Shown here in pieces: positions 25,858 to 35,573 of a stretch of 48,392 bases of DNA. The translations under genes were made by a program, and so were the position numbers. Each line of letters starts with the position of its first letter. The stretch's first letter is position 1. The stretch comes from Candidatus Methanoperedens sp. GTDB lineage: Archaea > Halobacteriota > Methanosarcinia > Methanosarcinales > Methanoperedenaceae. Under the pieces are notes generated by a model. It saw nothing but the letters and a program-made list of their open reading frames with translations. It had not been told where the DNA came from and made no database searches. The stretch is from positions 1 through 48,392 of the forward strand of contig JAGFND010000003.1 in the NCBI GenBank assembly GCA_021409285.1, given 5' to 3'.

Positions 25858-26679
25858 TCATATCCGCACAGCAACACCTTTTTTTTCCAGATATTCCTTC
25901 GCTTCACCTATTGTGTATTCTGCAAAATGAAAAATACTTGCAGCAAGTGCAGCATCTGCTTTTCCTCTTGTGAAAGCGTCATACATATGCCCGATATTTC
26001 CAGCCCCGCCAGATGCTATGATCGGTATATCAAGAGTCTCTGAAAGCAGCCTTGTGATTGGAAGGTCATATCCATCCTTTGTCCCGTCTTTATCCATGCT
26101 TGTCAGCAAAATCTCACCTGAACCCAGTTTTTCAACTTTTTCCGCCCACTGGACAGTATCTAGTCCTGTTGGTGTCCTGCCGCCGTAGATGACAACCTCG
26201 TACCATACTTGCCCGCCATTTTCAAGCTCAATGATGGTCTTGTCCTCATTATCATGGATATTTGTATTGCGCCTGCAATCAATGGCTGTGACTATGCACT
26301 GAGATCCAAATATGCCGGATGATTCTTTCACAAAATCCGGATCCCTGACAGCTGCGGTATTTATTGATACTTTGTCGGCGCCAGCCCGGAGGATATTTCT
26401 TATGGCCTCTGTACTGCTTATCCCGCCTCCGACCGTAAGAGGGATGAACACTTCATCGGCTGTTCGTTCTATCACATCTATCATCGTCCTGCGGCGCTCA
26501 TGTGAAGCCGTGATATCCAGGAAAACAAGTTCATCTGCTCCCTGTTCATTATACTTCTTTGCAAGCGCCACCGGATCGCCTGCTTCTCTTAAATTGACAA
26601 ATTCAATTCCTTTGACAACACAGCCTCCCTGTTTATCAAGGGTGACATCAAGGCATGGAATGATACGTTTGGTAAGCAT
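25858..26679 (-). CDS. hisF: imidazole glycerol phosphate synthase subunit HisF
   Basis: The cyclase half of IGP synthase, using ammonia from HisH to make imidazole glycerol phosphate and AICAR in histidine biosynthesis. A (beta/alpha)8 barrel of 273 residues: start [11 protein letters not shown] with the catalytic Asp11, the second phosphate site at about residues 78-85 (TVGGGIS), [19 protein letters not shown] (second catalytic Asp), and C-terminal IIASGGAGN. Length is a little above the usual 253-258. hisH is not in the window; hisG lies about 5 kb away on the other strand. Confidence 0.96.
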   Translation of the reverse strand: MLTKRIIPCLDVTLDKQGGCVVKGIEFVNLREAGDPVALAKKYNEQGADELVFLDITASHERRRTMIDVIERTADEVFIPLTVGGGISSTEAIRNILRAGADKVSINTAAVRDPDFVKESSGIFGSQCIVTAIDCRRNTNIHDNEDKTIIELENGGQVWYEVVIYGGRTPTGLDTVQWAEKVEKLGSGEILLTSMDKDGTKDGYDLPITRLLSETLDIPIIASGGAGNIGHMYDAFTRGKADAALAASIFHFAEYTIGEAKEYLEKKGVAVRI

Positions 26680-26754
26680 CCCCTTTCTGTAGTTATTATA
26701 GAATGAAATAGTTTTGGATTAAATCTTTATGTTATCAATATTATTAAGAGAAAC

Positions 26755-27750
26755 ATGGCTCTGACCTATGCAAATTCCGGTGTTGATATAGAGAAAGAAA
26801 ATAAAGCTATTGCTGCCCTGGCAAAGCAGTTGACTTATAAACGCAAAGGTTTTGGCGCCCCTATGACGGATGTGGGACATTATGCCGGCCTTATCGATTT
26901 CGGGGAATTCGCACTTGCGCTCACAACTGATGGTGTGGGCTCAAAAATCCTCATAGCAAATGATATGAAAAGATGGAACACCGTTGGCATCGATTGTATT
27001 GCCATGAATGTTAACGACCTTCTTGCAATGGGTATCGAGCCCCTCTCTTTTGTGGATTATATCGCAATCAGTAAACCCGATGTTGAGATCATGAGACAGA
27101 TCGGGGAAGGGCTTGAAAAAGGTGCCAGGATATCAAGAATTACGATTGTGGGGGGTGAAACGGCGACACTTCCCGATATAATAAAGGGCTTTGATCTTGC
27201 TGGAACATGCCTTGGCATGGTCAGGAAAGACAGGATTATCACAGGTGAAAAGATACAGATTGGCGATGCTGTTATTGGAATTCCCTCAAACGGCGTGCAC
27301 AGCAATGGTTATTCACTTGTTCGCAGGATCATGAAAGATGCAGGCCATTCGTATCAGGATCCATTCCCGTATAAAACAGACACCACCATTGGAGATGAAT
27401 TGCTGATACCAACAAGGATATATATGGAGGTCCTTGATGCTGCCCGAAAATTCGATATTCACGGACTCGCTCACATAACAGGGAGCGGTCTATTGAAACT
27501 TCATCGGATCACAAAACTTGGATTTGATATAATTGATCCACTTGAACCTCAATCCATTTTCAAATTCCTTCAGGAAGAAGGAAATGTGGATGAACTTGAG
27601 ATGTATAAGACTTTCAATATGGGCATGGGCTTTGTCGTTATTGTTCCGCGGCAGGAAGCAAAAGCCTCGTCAAAGATGCTTGATGGGAAGATCATAGGGT
27701 CTATTGTGGAAGAAGGAATATTCGTAAAAGGACTTGAGATAAATTATTAA
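26755..27750 (+). CDS. purM: phosphoribosylformylglycinamidine cyclo-ligase (AIR synthetase)
   Basis: Closes the imidazole ring to form AIR in purine biosynthesis. 331 residues. The PurM/HypE fold is shown by GAPMTDVGHYAGLIDFG, TTDGVGSKILIA, IDCIAMNVNDLLAMGIEPL, VGGETATLPD, GIPSNGVHSNGYSLVR and HGLAHITGSGLL. All are intact. It diverges from hisF and converges with the CHASE4 kinase gene, sharing three stop bases. purL of the same pathway is 10.5 kb further on. Confidence 0.95.
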   Translation: MALTYANSGVDIEKENKAIAALAKQLTYKRKGFGAPMTDVGHYAGLIDFGEFALALTTDGVGSKILIANDMKRWNTVGIDCIAMNVNDLLAMGIEPLSFVDYIAISKPDVEIMRQIGEGLEKGARISRITIVGGETATLPDIIKGFDLAGTCLGMVRKDRIITGEKIQIGDAVIGIPSNGVHSNGYSLVRRIMKDAGHSYQDPFPYKTDTTIGDELLIPTRIYMEVLDAARKFDIHGLAHITGSGLLKLHRITKLGFDIIDPLEPQSIFKFLQEEGNVDELEMYKTFNMGMGFVVIVPRQEAKASSKMLDGKIIGSIVEEGIFVKGLEINY

Positions 27751-29774
27751 TGAGGTTTCTTCGCAGAAATAGGCAGGACAAAGCTAAATGTGGTTCCTTC
27801 ACCGTATTTGCTGTGTACACTTATTTTGCCTCCGTGAAGCTCGATCAACTCTTTTGTTATAGCAAGTCCCAGTCCGCTGCCTCCATATTCACGCGATATC
27901 GCGGAATCAGCCTGCTGGAACCTGAGGAACAATTTATCAATTTCTTCTGGCTTGATTCCTATCCCGGTATCGGAAATAGAGAACTCAGCCATATCGTCCA
28001 CTTTTTTTGCCGCAATAGTTATAGTGCCGCCTTCAGGCTTGCTGAATTTTATCGAATTACTGAGAAGATTGAAAAATACCTGGATGAACCGCTGCCTATC
28101 GGCTTCAATGAATTCCAGATGCGGATCCAGATCCTTATTGATGCGTATTTTATGCTGTAATGCCCGTTCTTTTAAAAGGGATATTGTCTCATCCAGTGTA
28201 TATTCCACGGGGATCTTTTCGATAACAAGCTCTATCTTTCCGGCCTCCACTTTTGATAGATCAAGGATATCATTGATAAGGTCAAGCAGGAATTTACTGC
28301 TGGTGTGAATATTTTTAATATAGTGCATCTGTTTATCGTTCAATTTCCCCCCGATCCCTCGCTGAAGGAGTTCTGAGAAACCGATTATTGAATTAAGAGG
28401 TGTACGAAGCTCATGGCTCATGGTCGCAAGAAATTCTGATTTTGCCCTATTCGCGGATTCTATAAGCTCTTTTTCAAGACGCATCTTTTCTGTCCGTTTT
28501 CTTTCTGTGATATCACGGACGACAATACACAGGACGTCTTTTCCACTATAAGAGATGACATTAGCACTGACTTCAACATCAACTGCAGATCCATCCATGC
28601 GCCGGTATTGCTGTTCACCAAGGAAATTATTATTCTCATTCTTTATCTTCTGGATATAACCATCAATGATCTCGCGGTCGCCGGAGATCACATCATAAAG
28701 CGTCAATCCAAATATTTGGGACGAATCATATCCAAGAAGGTCTTGAAACGCGGCATTAGCCTCCAGAAAATGTTTTGTTTCTGCATCGACAAGAACGATA
28801 CCTTCTGATGCCTGTTCAACTACGGCGCGATACCTTTCTTCACTTTGCTTGTGAGCTATCTTCGAAATGCCCAGCCTGTCAGAAAGTGAGAATATAACGA
28901 CCCCAAAGATCATACAGAACAGCAGGAATGTCGCGAGGAAATAATTCACAGTTTTCTTACCCTGTTCGTAAATGGCTCTTGAGGTATCAACGCGTAAAAT
29001 GAGAGCTGGCTTTCCATAAATATCTTTCAATATCGTATATCCGGAGATCGTATGTGACTGTGGTTCTCGTACGCTGACAGCGATCGGGGCATTTTCGTTG
29101 ATAAGACTTCCAATCTCCTTCATATCAGAAGGCAAAGGCTTATCGATCCGGCCGGTTGTAACATAAAGGTCGGTCATTTTGGCTATTTTATCTATTTCGA
29201 CCTGGTCAAGGAAACGCCCGAATATCAGAGTACCCCGGGATGGGCCTTTTCCATCGCCTTTTAAGATAGGTCGTGAAGCAAGGAATATCGGAGATTCCGG
29301 GAGAAGAACTATCCCTGTCAAATCCGGGCTTTCAGGATCAGAATGGTTCAAAAGAAGAGCACCAGCAGAAAGATGTTCATGCAGGCTCTTTGGGAAAGGT
29401 ATTTCTGTGTTATTTTCAAGATCAAAGGCTTTCTCATATACAATATTTCCGGATAAATTGATAAATACCATCAGATTCACATTGATTGTTATGAATGAAT
29501 TGTCACTGGGATTTGCATTAATATATGTGGGATTGACATCCTCTATGAAATTGTATGTGTCATCCCATGCGGCCCAGTCTCCTGTTTTACTATTCAGGTT
29601 AGATATATCATCAGAAAGGGCATCAGTGGCCCGATGAACGTTTTGCCTCATGTTCTGATCTTCCAAATCGACGAAACCGCCCAATATAATAAGCTCTGAT
29701 GTAACATATAATACCGCGATCAGACAGAGGACAATTACTCCGATGATCATTAGCACTTTTATACGTGGCGTCAT
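27747..29774 (-). CDS. membrane sensor histidine kinase (CHASE4-PAS-HisKA-HATPase)
   Basis: 675 residues. Membrane helix at about 7-30, then an extracytoplasmic CHASE4 sensor (about 35-270) with its signature GDWAAWDDTYNFI and YINANPSDN. A second helix lies at about 278-298 (FLATFLLFCMIFGVVIFSL). Inside the cell come one PAS domain (about 312-430, ending DITERKRTEK), HisKA with His454 (MSHELRTPLN) and HATPase (FNLLSNSIKF, SDTGIGI, GSGLGLAI). It lacks a receiver, unlike the kinases of the 15-25 kb cluster. It diverges from the aminotransferase gene across a region with a 14-bp palindrome. Confidence 0.92.
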   Translation of the reverse strand: MTPRIKVLMIIGVIVLCLIAVLYVTSELIILGGFVDLEDQNMRQNVHRATDALSDDISNLNSKTGDWAAWDDTYNFIEDVNPTYINANPSDNSFITINVNLMVFINLSGNIVYEKAFDLENNTEIPFPKSLHEHLSAGALLLNHSDPESPDLTGIVLLPESPIFLASRPILKGDGKGPSRGTLIFGRFLDQVEIDKIAKMTDLYVTTGRIDKPLPSDMKEIGSLINENAPIAVSVREPQSHTISGYTILKDIYGKPALILRVDTSRAIYEQGKKTVNYFLATFLLFCMIFGVVIFSLSDRLGISKIAHKQSEERYRAVVEQASEGIVLVDAETKHFLEANAAFQDLLGYDSSQIFGLTLYDVISGDREIIDGYIQKIKNENNNFLGEQQYRRMDGSAVDVEVSANVISYSGKDVLCIVVRDITERKRTEKMRLEKELIESANRAKSEFLATMSHELRTPLNSIIGFSELLQRGIGGKLNDKQMHYIKNIHTSSKFLLDLINDILDLSKVEAGKIELVIEKIPVEYTLDETISLLKERALQHKIRINKDLDPHLEFIEADRQRFIQVFFNLLSNSIKFSKPEGGTITIAAKKVDDMAEFSISDTGIGIKPEEIDKLFLRFQQADSAISREYGGSGLGLAITKELIELHGGKISVHSKYGEGTTFSFVLPISAKKPH

Positions 29775-29833
29775 GAAAAATCAACCAGGACTTCGTTTTT
29801 TTAAGGATATTCTTTTCATATCATTTTGCAATT

Positions 29834-29847
29834 ATTATCATGATAAT
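29834..29847. promoter_or_regulatory. 14-bp perfect palindrome in divergent promoter
   Basis: ATTATCATGATAAT lies 60 bases before the CHASE4 kinase start and about 110 before the aminotransferase start. A perfect palindrome of this length between divergent genes is a candidate operator; no bound regulator is known. Confidence 0.4.
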
Positions 29848-29955
29848 CATCTAAATACATATAGTTTTGTTCCTTTTTTTGTTTTCAGTAAATTATACAT
29901 GCAAGTTAGTTCATCTAACCAAAATCCACAGGAATATATCACAGGAGAATCCATA

Positions 29956-31101
29956 ATGAATCTTGAAAATACTTTGCTGATGATACCAGGCCCCGTGCCC
30001 GTAGCTCCCCGAATACTTCGTGCCATGAGTAAACCCATAATCGGGCACAGAAGTAAGGAATTTGGAGCAATTCACTCTGAATGCAGACAATTGCTCTGTG
30101 AACTTTTCGGAACAAAGAACGATATCTACATAATAACCGGCTCTGGAAGCTGTGCCATGGAAGCGGCAGTCAGCAATGTGATCGGTGAGAAAGATACGCT
30201 TATCACCATCGAAAACGGCAAATTCGGCGAAAGATTCAGGGAGATAGGTGAGCGCTACGGCAAAGTAAACCCTGTAAAATTCGATTGGACAAAAGGCGAA
30301 TCAATTGAGCTTGATAGAGTCGAGAGCGCACTTTCCGAAGGTGCAAAAGCAGTTACTCTTGTTCATAATGATACATCAGTTGGCATCAAGAACCCGGCCA
30401 GGGAAATAGGCGATCTTGCCAAAAAAAATGGCGCACTATTTATAATGGACGGCGTGACAACTATCGGCGGCGATGAAGTCCTGGCTGATAAATGGGGTGT
30501 GGATATAGCAGTAGTTGGTTCCCAGAAGTGCATAGGTGCACCTCCGGGATTGTCGGCGATATCCGTTAGCAAGAAAGCATGGGATTCTATGGTTGAAAAA
30601 CCGCCTTATTATATGGATTTAAAGGCATACAGGAAATCCGCGAATAAAGAAAGCCCTGAAACGCCCTATACCCCGGCAGTGTCTCTTTTCTTTGCATTGC
30701 ATGAGGCTCTTCGCGTCGTTAAGGAAGAAGGCCTTGAAGTACGGATAAAGCGCCATGCCATGTTCGCAGAATCAATACGGGCAGCGGCTGATGCAATGAA
30801 TGTTGAGATGTTCCCGCAGCTTAATAAATACAGCAGATACTCCAATACCGTTACCGCAATGAAAATACCCACAGGGATCGATGACAAGAAACTTCGAGGG
30901 GGAATAAAGGAACTCGGAATACAGCTATCAGGAGGCCAGGGGCCACTTGAGGGAAAAATTTTCAGGATAGGTAGCATGGGAAATATCAGCAAGCTGGATA
31001 TCCTGAGCACAATCCAGGCGGTTGAGATAGTCCTCCATAAGAACGGTATCGTAAAGAGGATGGGGCCGGGAGTTGAAGCTGCCACTAATATATTGAAATA
31101 G
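29956..31101 (+). CDS. class V PLP-dependent aminotransferase (serine/alanine-glyoxylate or phosphoserine type)
   Basis: 381 residues from MNLENTLLMIPGPVPVAP, the typical start of this family. It continues with IGHRSKEF, TGSGSCAMEAA, VHNDTSVGIKNP and VVGSQKCIGAPPG, where the Lys binds PLP. The end has LSGGQGPLEGKIFRIGSMG. The long in-frame extension from 29743 is rejected: a GGAG at 29944-29947 sits 8 bases before the ATG at 29956. Methanogen members have broad activity, including phosphohydroxypyruvate to phosphoserine, so it may serve serine synthesis. Exact substrate uncertain. The same-strand hisG follows after 24 bases. Confidence 0.9.
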   Translation: MNLENTLLMIPGPVPVAPRILRAMSKPIIGHRSKEFGAIHSECRQLLCELFGTKNDIYIITGSGSCAMEAAVSNVIGEKDTLITIENGKFGERFREIGERYGKVNPVKFDWTKGESIELDRVESALSEGAKAVTLVHNDTSVGIKNPAREIGDLAKKNGALFIMDGVTTIGGDEVLADKWGVDIAVVGSQKCIGAPPGLSAISVSKKAWDSMVEKPPYYMDLKAYRKSANKESPETPYTPAVSLFFALHEALRVVKEEGLEVRIKRHAMFAESIRAAADAMNVEMFPQLNKYSRYSNTVTAMKIPTGIDDKKLRGGIKELGIQLSGGQGPLEGKIFRIGSMGNISKLDILSTIQAVEIVLHKNGIVKRMGPGVEAATNILK

Positions 31102-31125
31102 GATATAATTTTAAGAGACGATCAT

Positions 31126-31998
31126 ATGATTGACATTGCACTTCCAAAAGGCAGTCTGGAGGAACAGACTTTGCTGTTGTTCAAACAGGCCGACCTTGAG
31201 ATAAGAAAAACCGACAGGGAATATAATCCGACTGTAAAAGACCCGAGAATAAATAAAGTAAAGATCCTGCGTCCGCAGGAGATACCAAAATATGTTGAAG
31301 AAGGCTATTTTGACCTTGGAATATCAGGTAAGGACTGGGTTATTGAATCTGATTCTGAGATTATCGAAGTAGCTGATATGTTCTACAGCAAGATGGGCGA
31401 AGGTATCGTGAAGATCGTGATAGCCGTTCCTATGGATAAGGACATAAAGAGCGCAAAAGACATAAAACCAGGAAGCAGGGTCTCAACTGAATACCCGAAG
31501 CTCACAAAGAAGTTCTTTGATGGACTGGGGATACCTGTTGATATCAGGTATTCATACGGTGCTACTGAGGCAAAGGTCCCCGAACTTGTTGATGTAATAG
31601 TGGATCTCACTGAAACAGGATCAACCCTCAGGAAGAATGGATTAAAGATCGTTGATATTATTCTTGAATCCAATACCAAGCTTATCGCCAATAAGAAATC
31701 CTGGAAAGACCCGGTCAAAAGAAGGGAAATAGAGGAAATCAAGATCCTGCTGAAGGCAGTTCTTGAAGCGCGCGGTAAGGTTTTCATAGTTATGAACGTG
31801 CCAGAGGGCAAACTGGATTCTGTTGTTAATGAGCTTCCGGCAATGAAAAGGCCCACAGTCTCAAAACTCTATAAATCTGATTACTATGCAGTAGAAACTG
31901 TCGTTAATAAAAGTGAGATAAATATACTTATCCCGAAGCTCAAAAGCCTCGGAGCAGAGGATATTCTTGAGATGGATATAATGAAGATAGTGCATTGA
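31126..31998 (+). CDS. hisG: ATP phosphoribosyltransferase, long form
   Basis: First step of histidine biosynthesis: joins ATP and PRPP. 290 residues with start IDIALPKGSLEEQTL, then VEEGYFDLGISGKDW, the PRPP loop region DVIVDLTETGSTLRKNGL, and a C-terminal regulatory domain of about 75 residues (VFIVMNVPEGKLD..., ending EDILEMDIMKIVH). The latter marks the long form that works without HisZ and is feedback-inhibited by histidine. It ends just before the RFAP synthase gene. Confidence 0.95.
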   Translation: MIDIALPKGSLEEQTLLLFKQADLEIRKTDREYNPTVKDPRINKVKILRPQEIPKYVEEGYFDLGISGKDWVIESDSEIIEVADMFYSKMGEGIVKIVIAVPMDKDIKSAKDIKPGSRVSTEYPKLTKKFFDGLGIPVDIRYSYGATEAKVPELVDVIVDLTETGSTLRKNGLKIVDIILESNTKLIANKKSWKDPVKRREIEEIKILLKAVLEARGKVFIVMNVPEGKLDSVVNELPAMKRPTVSKLYKSDYYAVETVVNKSEINILIPKLKSLGAEDILEMDIMKIVH

Positions 31999-32006
31999 CG
32001 CATTTT

Positions 32007-32948
32007 ATGATCAAGATCACTACTCCGTCCCGCATTCATATAACTCTTATCGATATGAATGCAAGCATCGGACGCGTGGATGGGGGGATCGGGATAACAC
32101 TTGATGAACCTGTAATTCAAATAACAGCTAAAAAATCCGATTGTCTTGAAATAACAGGCAGCTTCGAGCACATCGAACGTATGCGCAACAGCGCGCTGAA
32201 GCTGCTGCCAGAGTTTTCAGGGATAAAAATAGATATTGAAAAAGATTATTCTTCTCATGTTGGCCTTGGTTCAGGTACGCAGGCAACGCTTGCTTCCGGA
32301 ATGGCTGTTGACAAAATATTTGGGCTTGGATTGAACGCTTATGAGATCGCGATCAAAGTCGGGCGTGGGGGAACGAGTGGCATTGGAGTTGCTGCATTCG
32401 AACGCGGAGGTTTCATCCTTGATGGCGGCCATAAATTCAGCGAGAAAAAGGCTTTCCTTCCTTCAGCGGCGAGCAGCCTGCCACCGGCGCCAGTTCTATT
32501 AAGAAGGGATTTCCCGGAATGGGATATCGTAATCGCTATCCCGGAGCAAAAAGGTCTATCAAGCACGGGAGAAGTAAATATCTTCCAGGAAAAATGCCCG
32601 GTACCACTGAAAGAAGTTGAAAAACTGTCTCATATTATTCTCATGCAACTTCTTCCATCTCTTGCCGAAGAGGATATATCAACATTCGGAAATGCTATCA
32701 ATTCTATCCAGGAATTGGGTTTTAAAAAGAAAGAGGTCGAAATTCAGTCTCTTTCAAGGAAATTGATGCAGATATTAAGAGGCGCAGGCGCATATGGCAC
32801 CGGCATGAGTTCTTTCGGGCCTACTGTTTATGCTTTTGGAGAGGATGCGGAAGAACTCAAAAAGGTGGCAAAGGAGTTTCTGGGGGAAAAAGGGGATGTT
32901 TTTATCACAAAGGCAAGGAATGAAGGGGTTAAGATAGAAACTGTCTGA
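32007..32948 (+). CDS. mptG: beta-ribofuranosylaminobenzene 5'-phosphate synthase (methanopterin biosynthesis)
   Basis: Condenses 4-hydroxybenzoate or 4-aminobenzoate with PRPP, an early step of tetrahydromethanopterin synthesis. A GHMP-kinase-fold protein of 313 residues. The start ITTPSRIHITLIDMN and GRVDGGIGI are characteristic. The glycine-rich loop is VGLGSGTQATLASGMA, followed by VGRGGTSGIGVAAFERGGFILDGG. A TTG four codons upstream overlaps the hisG stop, but ATG 32007 is favoured. This gene is a marker for a C1-metabolising archaeon. GHMP relatives with other substrates exist, but this motif set fits RFAP synthase well. Confidence 0.9.
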   Translation: MIKITTPSRIHITLIDMNASIGRVDGGIGITLDEPVIQITAKKSDCLEITGSFEHIERMRNSALKLLPEFSGIKIDIEKDYSSHVGLGSGTQATLASGMAVDKIFGLGLNAYEIAIKVGRGGTSGIGVAAFERGGFILDGGHKFSEKKAFLPSAASSLPPAPVLLRRDFPEWDIVIAIPEQKGLSSTGEVNIFQEKCPVPLKEVEKLSHIILMQLLPSLAEEDISTFGNAINSIQELGFKKKEVEIQSLSRKLMQILRGAGAYGTGMSSFGPTVYAFGEDAEELKKVAKEFLGEKGDVFITKARNEGVKIETV

Positions 32949-32986
32949 CAAAATATTTATGTTATTTCAGGTAAAATGAGCGTTAA

Positions 32987-33244
32987 ATGAACCATCTGTC
33001 TGAAAAAGTGAAAAGAGCAGCCACAAGTCTGATACTGCCTGTGGATGAAAAACGGACAGGTGAATGCAAGTTTTGTGGTCACTGCTGTATGTTCGTATAT
33101 ATATGCCCGTTTCTTAAGTTTGATAATAATAATCCAAAGAGGGCCTTATGCATGATCCATTCTATCAGGCCGCCGATGTGCAGAAAATACCCGCGAACAA
33201 GGAAAGAGCAGATCCATAAACCGTGCGGTTATGATTTTATTTAG
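32987..33244 (+). CDS. small Cys-cluster protein (YkgJ-like)
   Basis: 85 residues with the compact pattern CKFCGHCC, then CPFL, CMIHSIRPPMCRKYPR and a final PCG. This matches the zinc/iron-chelating YkgJ-type domain (CxxCxxCC...C.IH..RP..CR.YP), though here it is short. It likely holds a metal or an Fe-S centre. No membrane segment. It follows the RFAP synthase gene on the same strand. Specific role unknown. Confidence 0.75.
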   Translation: MNHLSEKVKRAATSLILPVDEKRTGECKFCGHCCMFVYICPFLKFDNNNPKRALCMIHSIRPPMCRKYPRTRKEQIHKPCGYDFI

Positions 33245-33304
33245 CTTGATCATCATCGATCGATGAGTCGATATATTTAATAGGAAAAACTACCTTCAAG
33301 CAGC

Positions 33305-33529
33305 ATGATGAAAATAGCTGATATCCTCAGGAAACTCTCGTATGCCATTTTATTCGGATTCACTGGCTTAATATTGGGAATATGGACAGCAGACCTTTTT
33401 TATGGTCTTGGATTAAAGAATATGGACAGACATGAAACTATTTATGTATCTTTGTTCATCATCATTTTTATTGGCATAGCAGCATCATTATTTGGCTTTA
33501 CGAAAGGAAAAGATATGCTTGAAAGCTGA
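33305..33529 (+). CDS. small two-helix membrane protein
   Basis: 74 residues with two membrane helices, about 14-36 (AILFGFTGLILGIWTADLFYG) and 46-65 (TIYVSLFIIIFIGIAASLFGF). The loop between them is charged and the ends are short. Two adjacent ATGs (33305 and 33308) are possible starts. It converges with xseB, leaving one base. No family recognised. Its separate AT-rich upstream region (33245-33304) suggests its own promoter. Confidence 0.65.
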   Translation: MMKIADILRKLSYAILFGFTGLILGIWTADLFYGLGLKNMDRHETIYVSLFIIIFIGIAASLFGFTKGKDMLES

Positions 33530-33530
33530 A

Positions 33531-33752
33531 CTATAACTCCTGGACAAAAGGCCCTGGCTTCAGGTCATTATTCTCAGCTATTAAACTCTCAACTTTTTGC
33601 TGCGCGTTCTGTAATGTACTGCTGCATTCCCTGACAAGCTTTATTCCCTTTTCAAAAAGAACCAGGCTTTCATCAAGTGAAAGCTGCCCTTTCTCAAGTT
33701 TTTCAACTATGCCCTCGAGTTCAAGAAGCGACTCTTCAAAGATCATTTCCAT
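33531..33752 (-). CDS. xseB: exonuclease VII small subunit
   Basis: 73 residues: FEESLLELEGIVEKLEKGQLSLDESLVLFEKGIKL is the family signature. Exonuclease VII digests single-stranded DNA from both ends; several small subunits bind the large subunit's coiled coil. I use the ATG at 33752 because GAGGTG lies 4 bases upstream; a longer frame to 33770 runs through that site. It overlaps the end of xseA by 17 bases, so it is coupled to it. Confidence 0.92.
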   Translation of the reverse strand: MEMIFEESLLELEGIVEKLEKGQLSLDESLVLFEKGIKLVRECSSTLQNAQQKVESLIAENNDLKPGPFVQEL

Positions 33753-34959
33753 TAAACACCTCTTTTTCATTTACTTCACAATTAATCCTGCCATCATTTA
33801 CGATTATCTGGATATTATCTTTTTCTTCAATACAGTTGATACTGCTAATGATATCCATCCCGGGCATTTTCAAAGCTATGCTATAGCCTCTTAGAAGAGT
33901 TCCCAGGGGACTTACCGCATCAAGTTTTCCGGCCTGCGTATCGAATAATGCCTTTTTTGCTTCAATTCTTCTTTTTATGCTCAAATTCTGGCGCTGCGCC
34001 ATTTCATCGAGATATTGTATAAGGTCGCCCAGCCGTTCAATTAATAATCGGGGATCTGTGCATTTCTTCAAATCAATCAAACGCGTTTGCCTGTCGTACA
34101 GATAATGTTTCTGGGCATCGGTCAATCTGTCATTCAATCTCATTATTCGATTATAAATTTCTTTTCTGTCGGGGACCGCGATCTCTGCTGCAGCGGAAGG
34201 GGTCGGAGCACGGACATCGGCTACAAAATCCGAGATCGTGAAATCGGTCTCATGCCCCACAGCAGAAATGACAGGTATCCTTGAATTAAAAACCGCACGC
34301 GCCACTATTTCTTCATTGAAGGGCCACAGGTCTTCTATTGAACCTCCCCCTCTTCCGAGGATTATCAGGTCAACATTGGTGCTATTTAGAGCTTCAATCG
34401 AATTTACAATGCTTGTTGCGGCAGATTCACCCTGAACTATGGTTGAAATGAACAAGATATCTACAGGGAACCTCCTTTTCAAAACTGTCAGGATATCATG
34501 AAGAACTGCGCCTGTTGGCGATGTGGCCACCCCAATCTTCTTTGGGAATCCCGGGAGCTTTCTTTTTCGCTGTTGTGAAAATAAGCCTTCCATGGCCAGT
34601 TTATTCTTCAAGAGTTCATAAGCTTTATAAAGTTCTCCGATACCATCGGTCTTAATTTCCCGGACTTTCAATTGATACTGGCCACGCAATTCATACAAAT
34701 CAATATCACCAAGAACGAGCACCTTCATACCGTGTTCAAGTTCAAATCTAAGCTTCTGGCCGTGCCATTTGAACATGACGCATTGCAGGGAACTATTCTT
34801 ATCCTTGAGCGTAAAATAGCGATGACCCGAATTATGGTTTGTGAAATTGGATATTTCTCCTCTTATCCAGACATCACTGAATTTGCCATCCGTAAGGACA
34901 TTTTTTATCGCCAGCGTTAACTCATGGACAGTATAGACACTTTTTTCATCATAAAACAT
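33736..34959 (-). CDS. xseA: exonuclease VII large subunit
   Basis: 407 residues. The N-terminal OB fold is shown by YTVHELTLAIKNVL, VWIRGEISNF and GHRYFTLKD. The nuclease core has IGVATSPTGAVLHDI, ILGRGGGSIEDLWPFN, PVISAVGHETDFTISDFVADVRAPTPSAAAE, all conserved and probably catalytic. A long coiled coil (about 265-350) follows, then LLRGYSIA. ATG 34959 follows GAGG; a TTG three codons earlier (34968) is possible. XseA/XseB are mainly bacterial, so an old transfer into this archaeal lineage is likely. Confidence 0.93.
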   Translation of the reverse strand: MFYDEKSVYTVHELTLAIKNVLTDGKFSDVWIRGEISNFTNHNSGHRYFTLKDKNSSLQCVMFKWHGQKLRFELEHGMKVLVLGDIDLYELRGQYQLKVREIKTDGIGELYKAYELLKNKLAMEGLFSQQRKRKLPGFPKKIGVATSPTGAVLHDILTVLKRRFPVDILFISTIVQGESAATSIVNSIEALNSTNVDLIILGRGGGSIEDLWPFNEEIVARAVFNSRIPVISAVGHETDFTISDFVADVRAPTPSAAAEIAVPDRKEIYNRIMRLNDRLTDAQKHYLYDRQTRLIDLKKCTDPRLLIERLGDLIQYLDEMAQRQNLSIKRRIEAKKALFDTQAGKLDAVSPLGTLLRGYSIALKMPGMDIISSINCIEEKDNIQIIVNDGRINCEVNEKEVFNGNDL

Positions 34960-35022
34960 GTTCCTCAATTATATCCAGACCACTATCTGCTTTTTGGTGG
35001 CGGTGTGAAAGTATTATTCCTA

Positions 35023-35481
35023 TCAGGATAGATAGTTGTCTATCGAAAGGAGACCAGTCAAATCCTCTTTATTTATCGTGGCTTCTGAAATTATGCTATC
35101 CCTCACATGAATTGGAGATCCACAGCGAAGAGCTATCGCGATGCAATCACTCGGTCTTGCATCCAGTTCAAAATGATCCCCGTTCATAGAAACAGACATT
35201 CGCGCATAATATACCCCTTCATTGAGTTCATCTATAAGGACATCATCGATCTTTGAACATGTGCGATCAAGTAAAGATATGAATAGATCATGCGTCATCG
35301 GTCTGGGCGGGATCTCATGATTGAGAGCGGAATTAATAGATACAGCTTCAGAGAGACCGATATATATGGGCATAATACGCATTGTTTCATCTTCGAGAAG
35401 AACAAGGGGTACCGGGACTGCTCCTTCTTTCTCAAGGAGATATACGCCTTTTATTGAAACTGGTAAGACTGTTCCGTTCAT
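35023..35481 (-). CDS. DUF151 / bifunctional nuclease-type protein
   Basis: 152 residues. The BFN/DUF151 pattern is clear: VPLVLLEDETMRIMPIYIGLSEAVSI near the start, PPRPMTHDLFISLLD in the middle and ELDARPSDCIAIALRCGSPIHV near the end. One plant member was reported to have nuclease activity; the role in archaea is not established. It stands alone with its own AT-rich upstream region, 54 bases from xseA on the same strand. Confidence 0.85.
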   Translation of the reverse strand: MNGTVLPVSIKGVYLLEKEGAVPVPLVLLEDETMRIMPIYIGLSEAVSINSALNHEIPPRPMTHDLFISLLDRTCSKIDDVLIDELNEGVYYARMSVSMNGDHFELDARPSDCIAIALRCGSPIHVRDSIISEATINKEDLTGLLSIDNYLS

Positions 35482-35573
35482 TACTCTAATATTATTAAAT
35501 AGAGTAATAAGTTTTCCTGTCAGGACACAAAAAAACTTAATATAGATTAAGAGAATTAAGAATGGGTGATAAT

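Noticed and set aside
29743-29955. 71-codon N-terminal extension of the class V aminotransferase
   Set aside because: It overlaps the kinase start on the other strand, is Phe/Tyr-rich and unlike the family; GGAG before ATG 29956 fixes the start.
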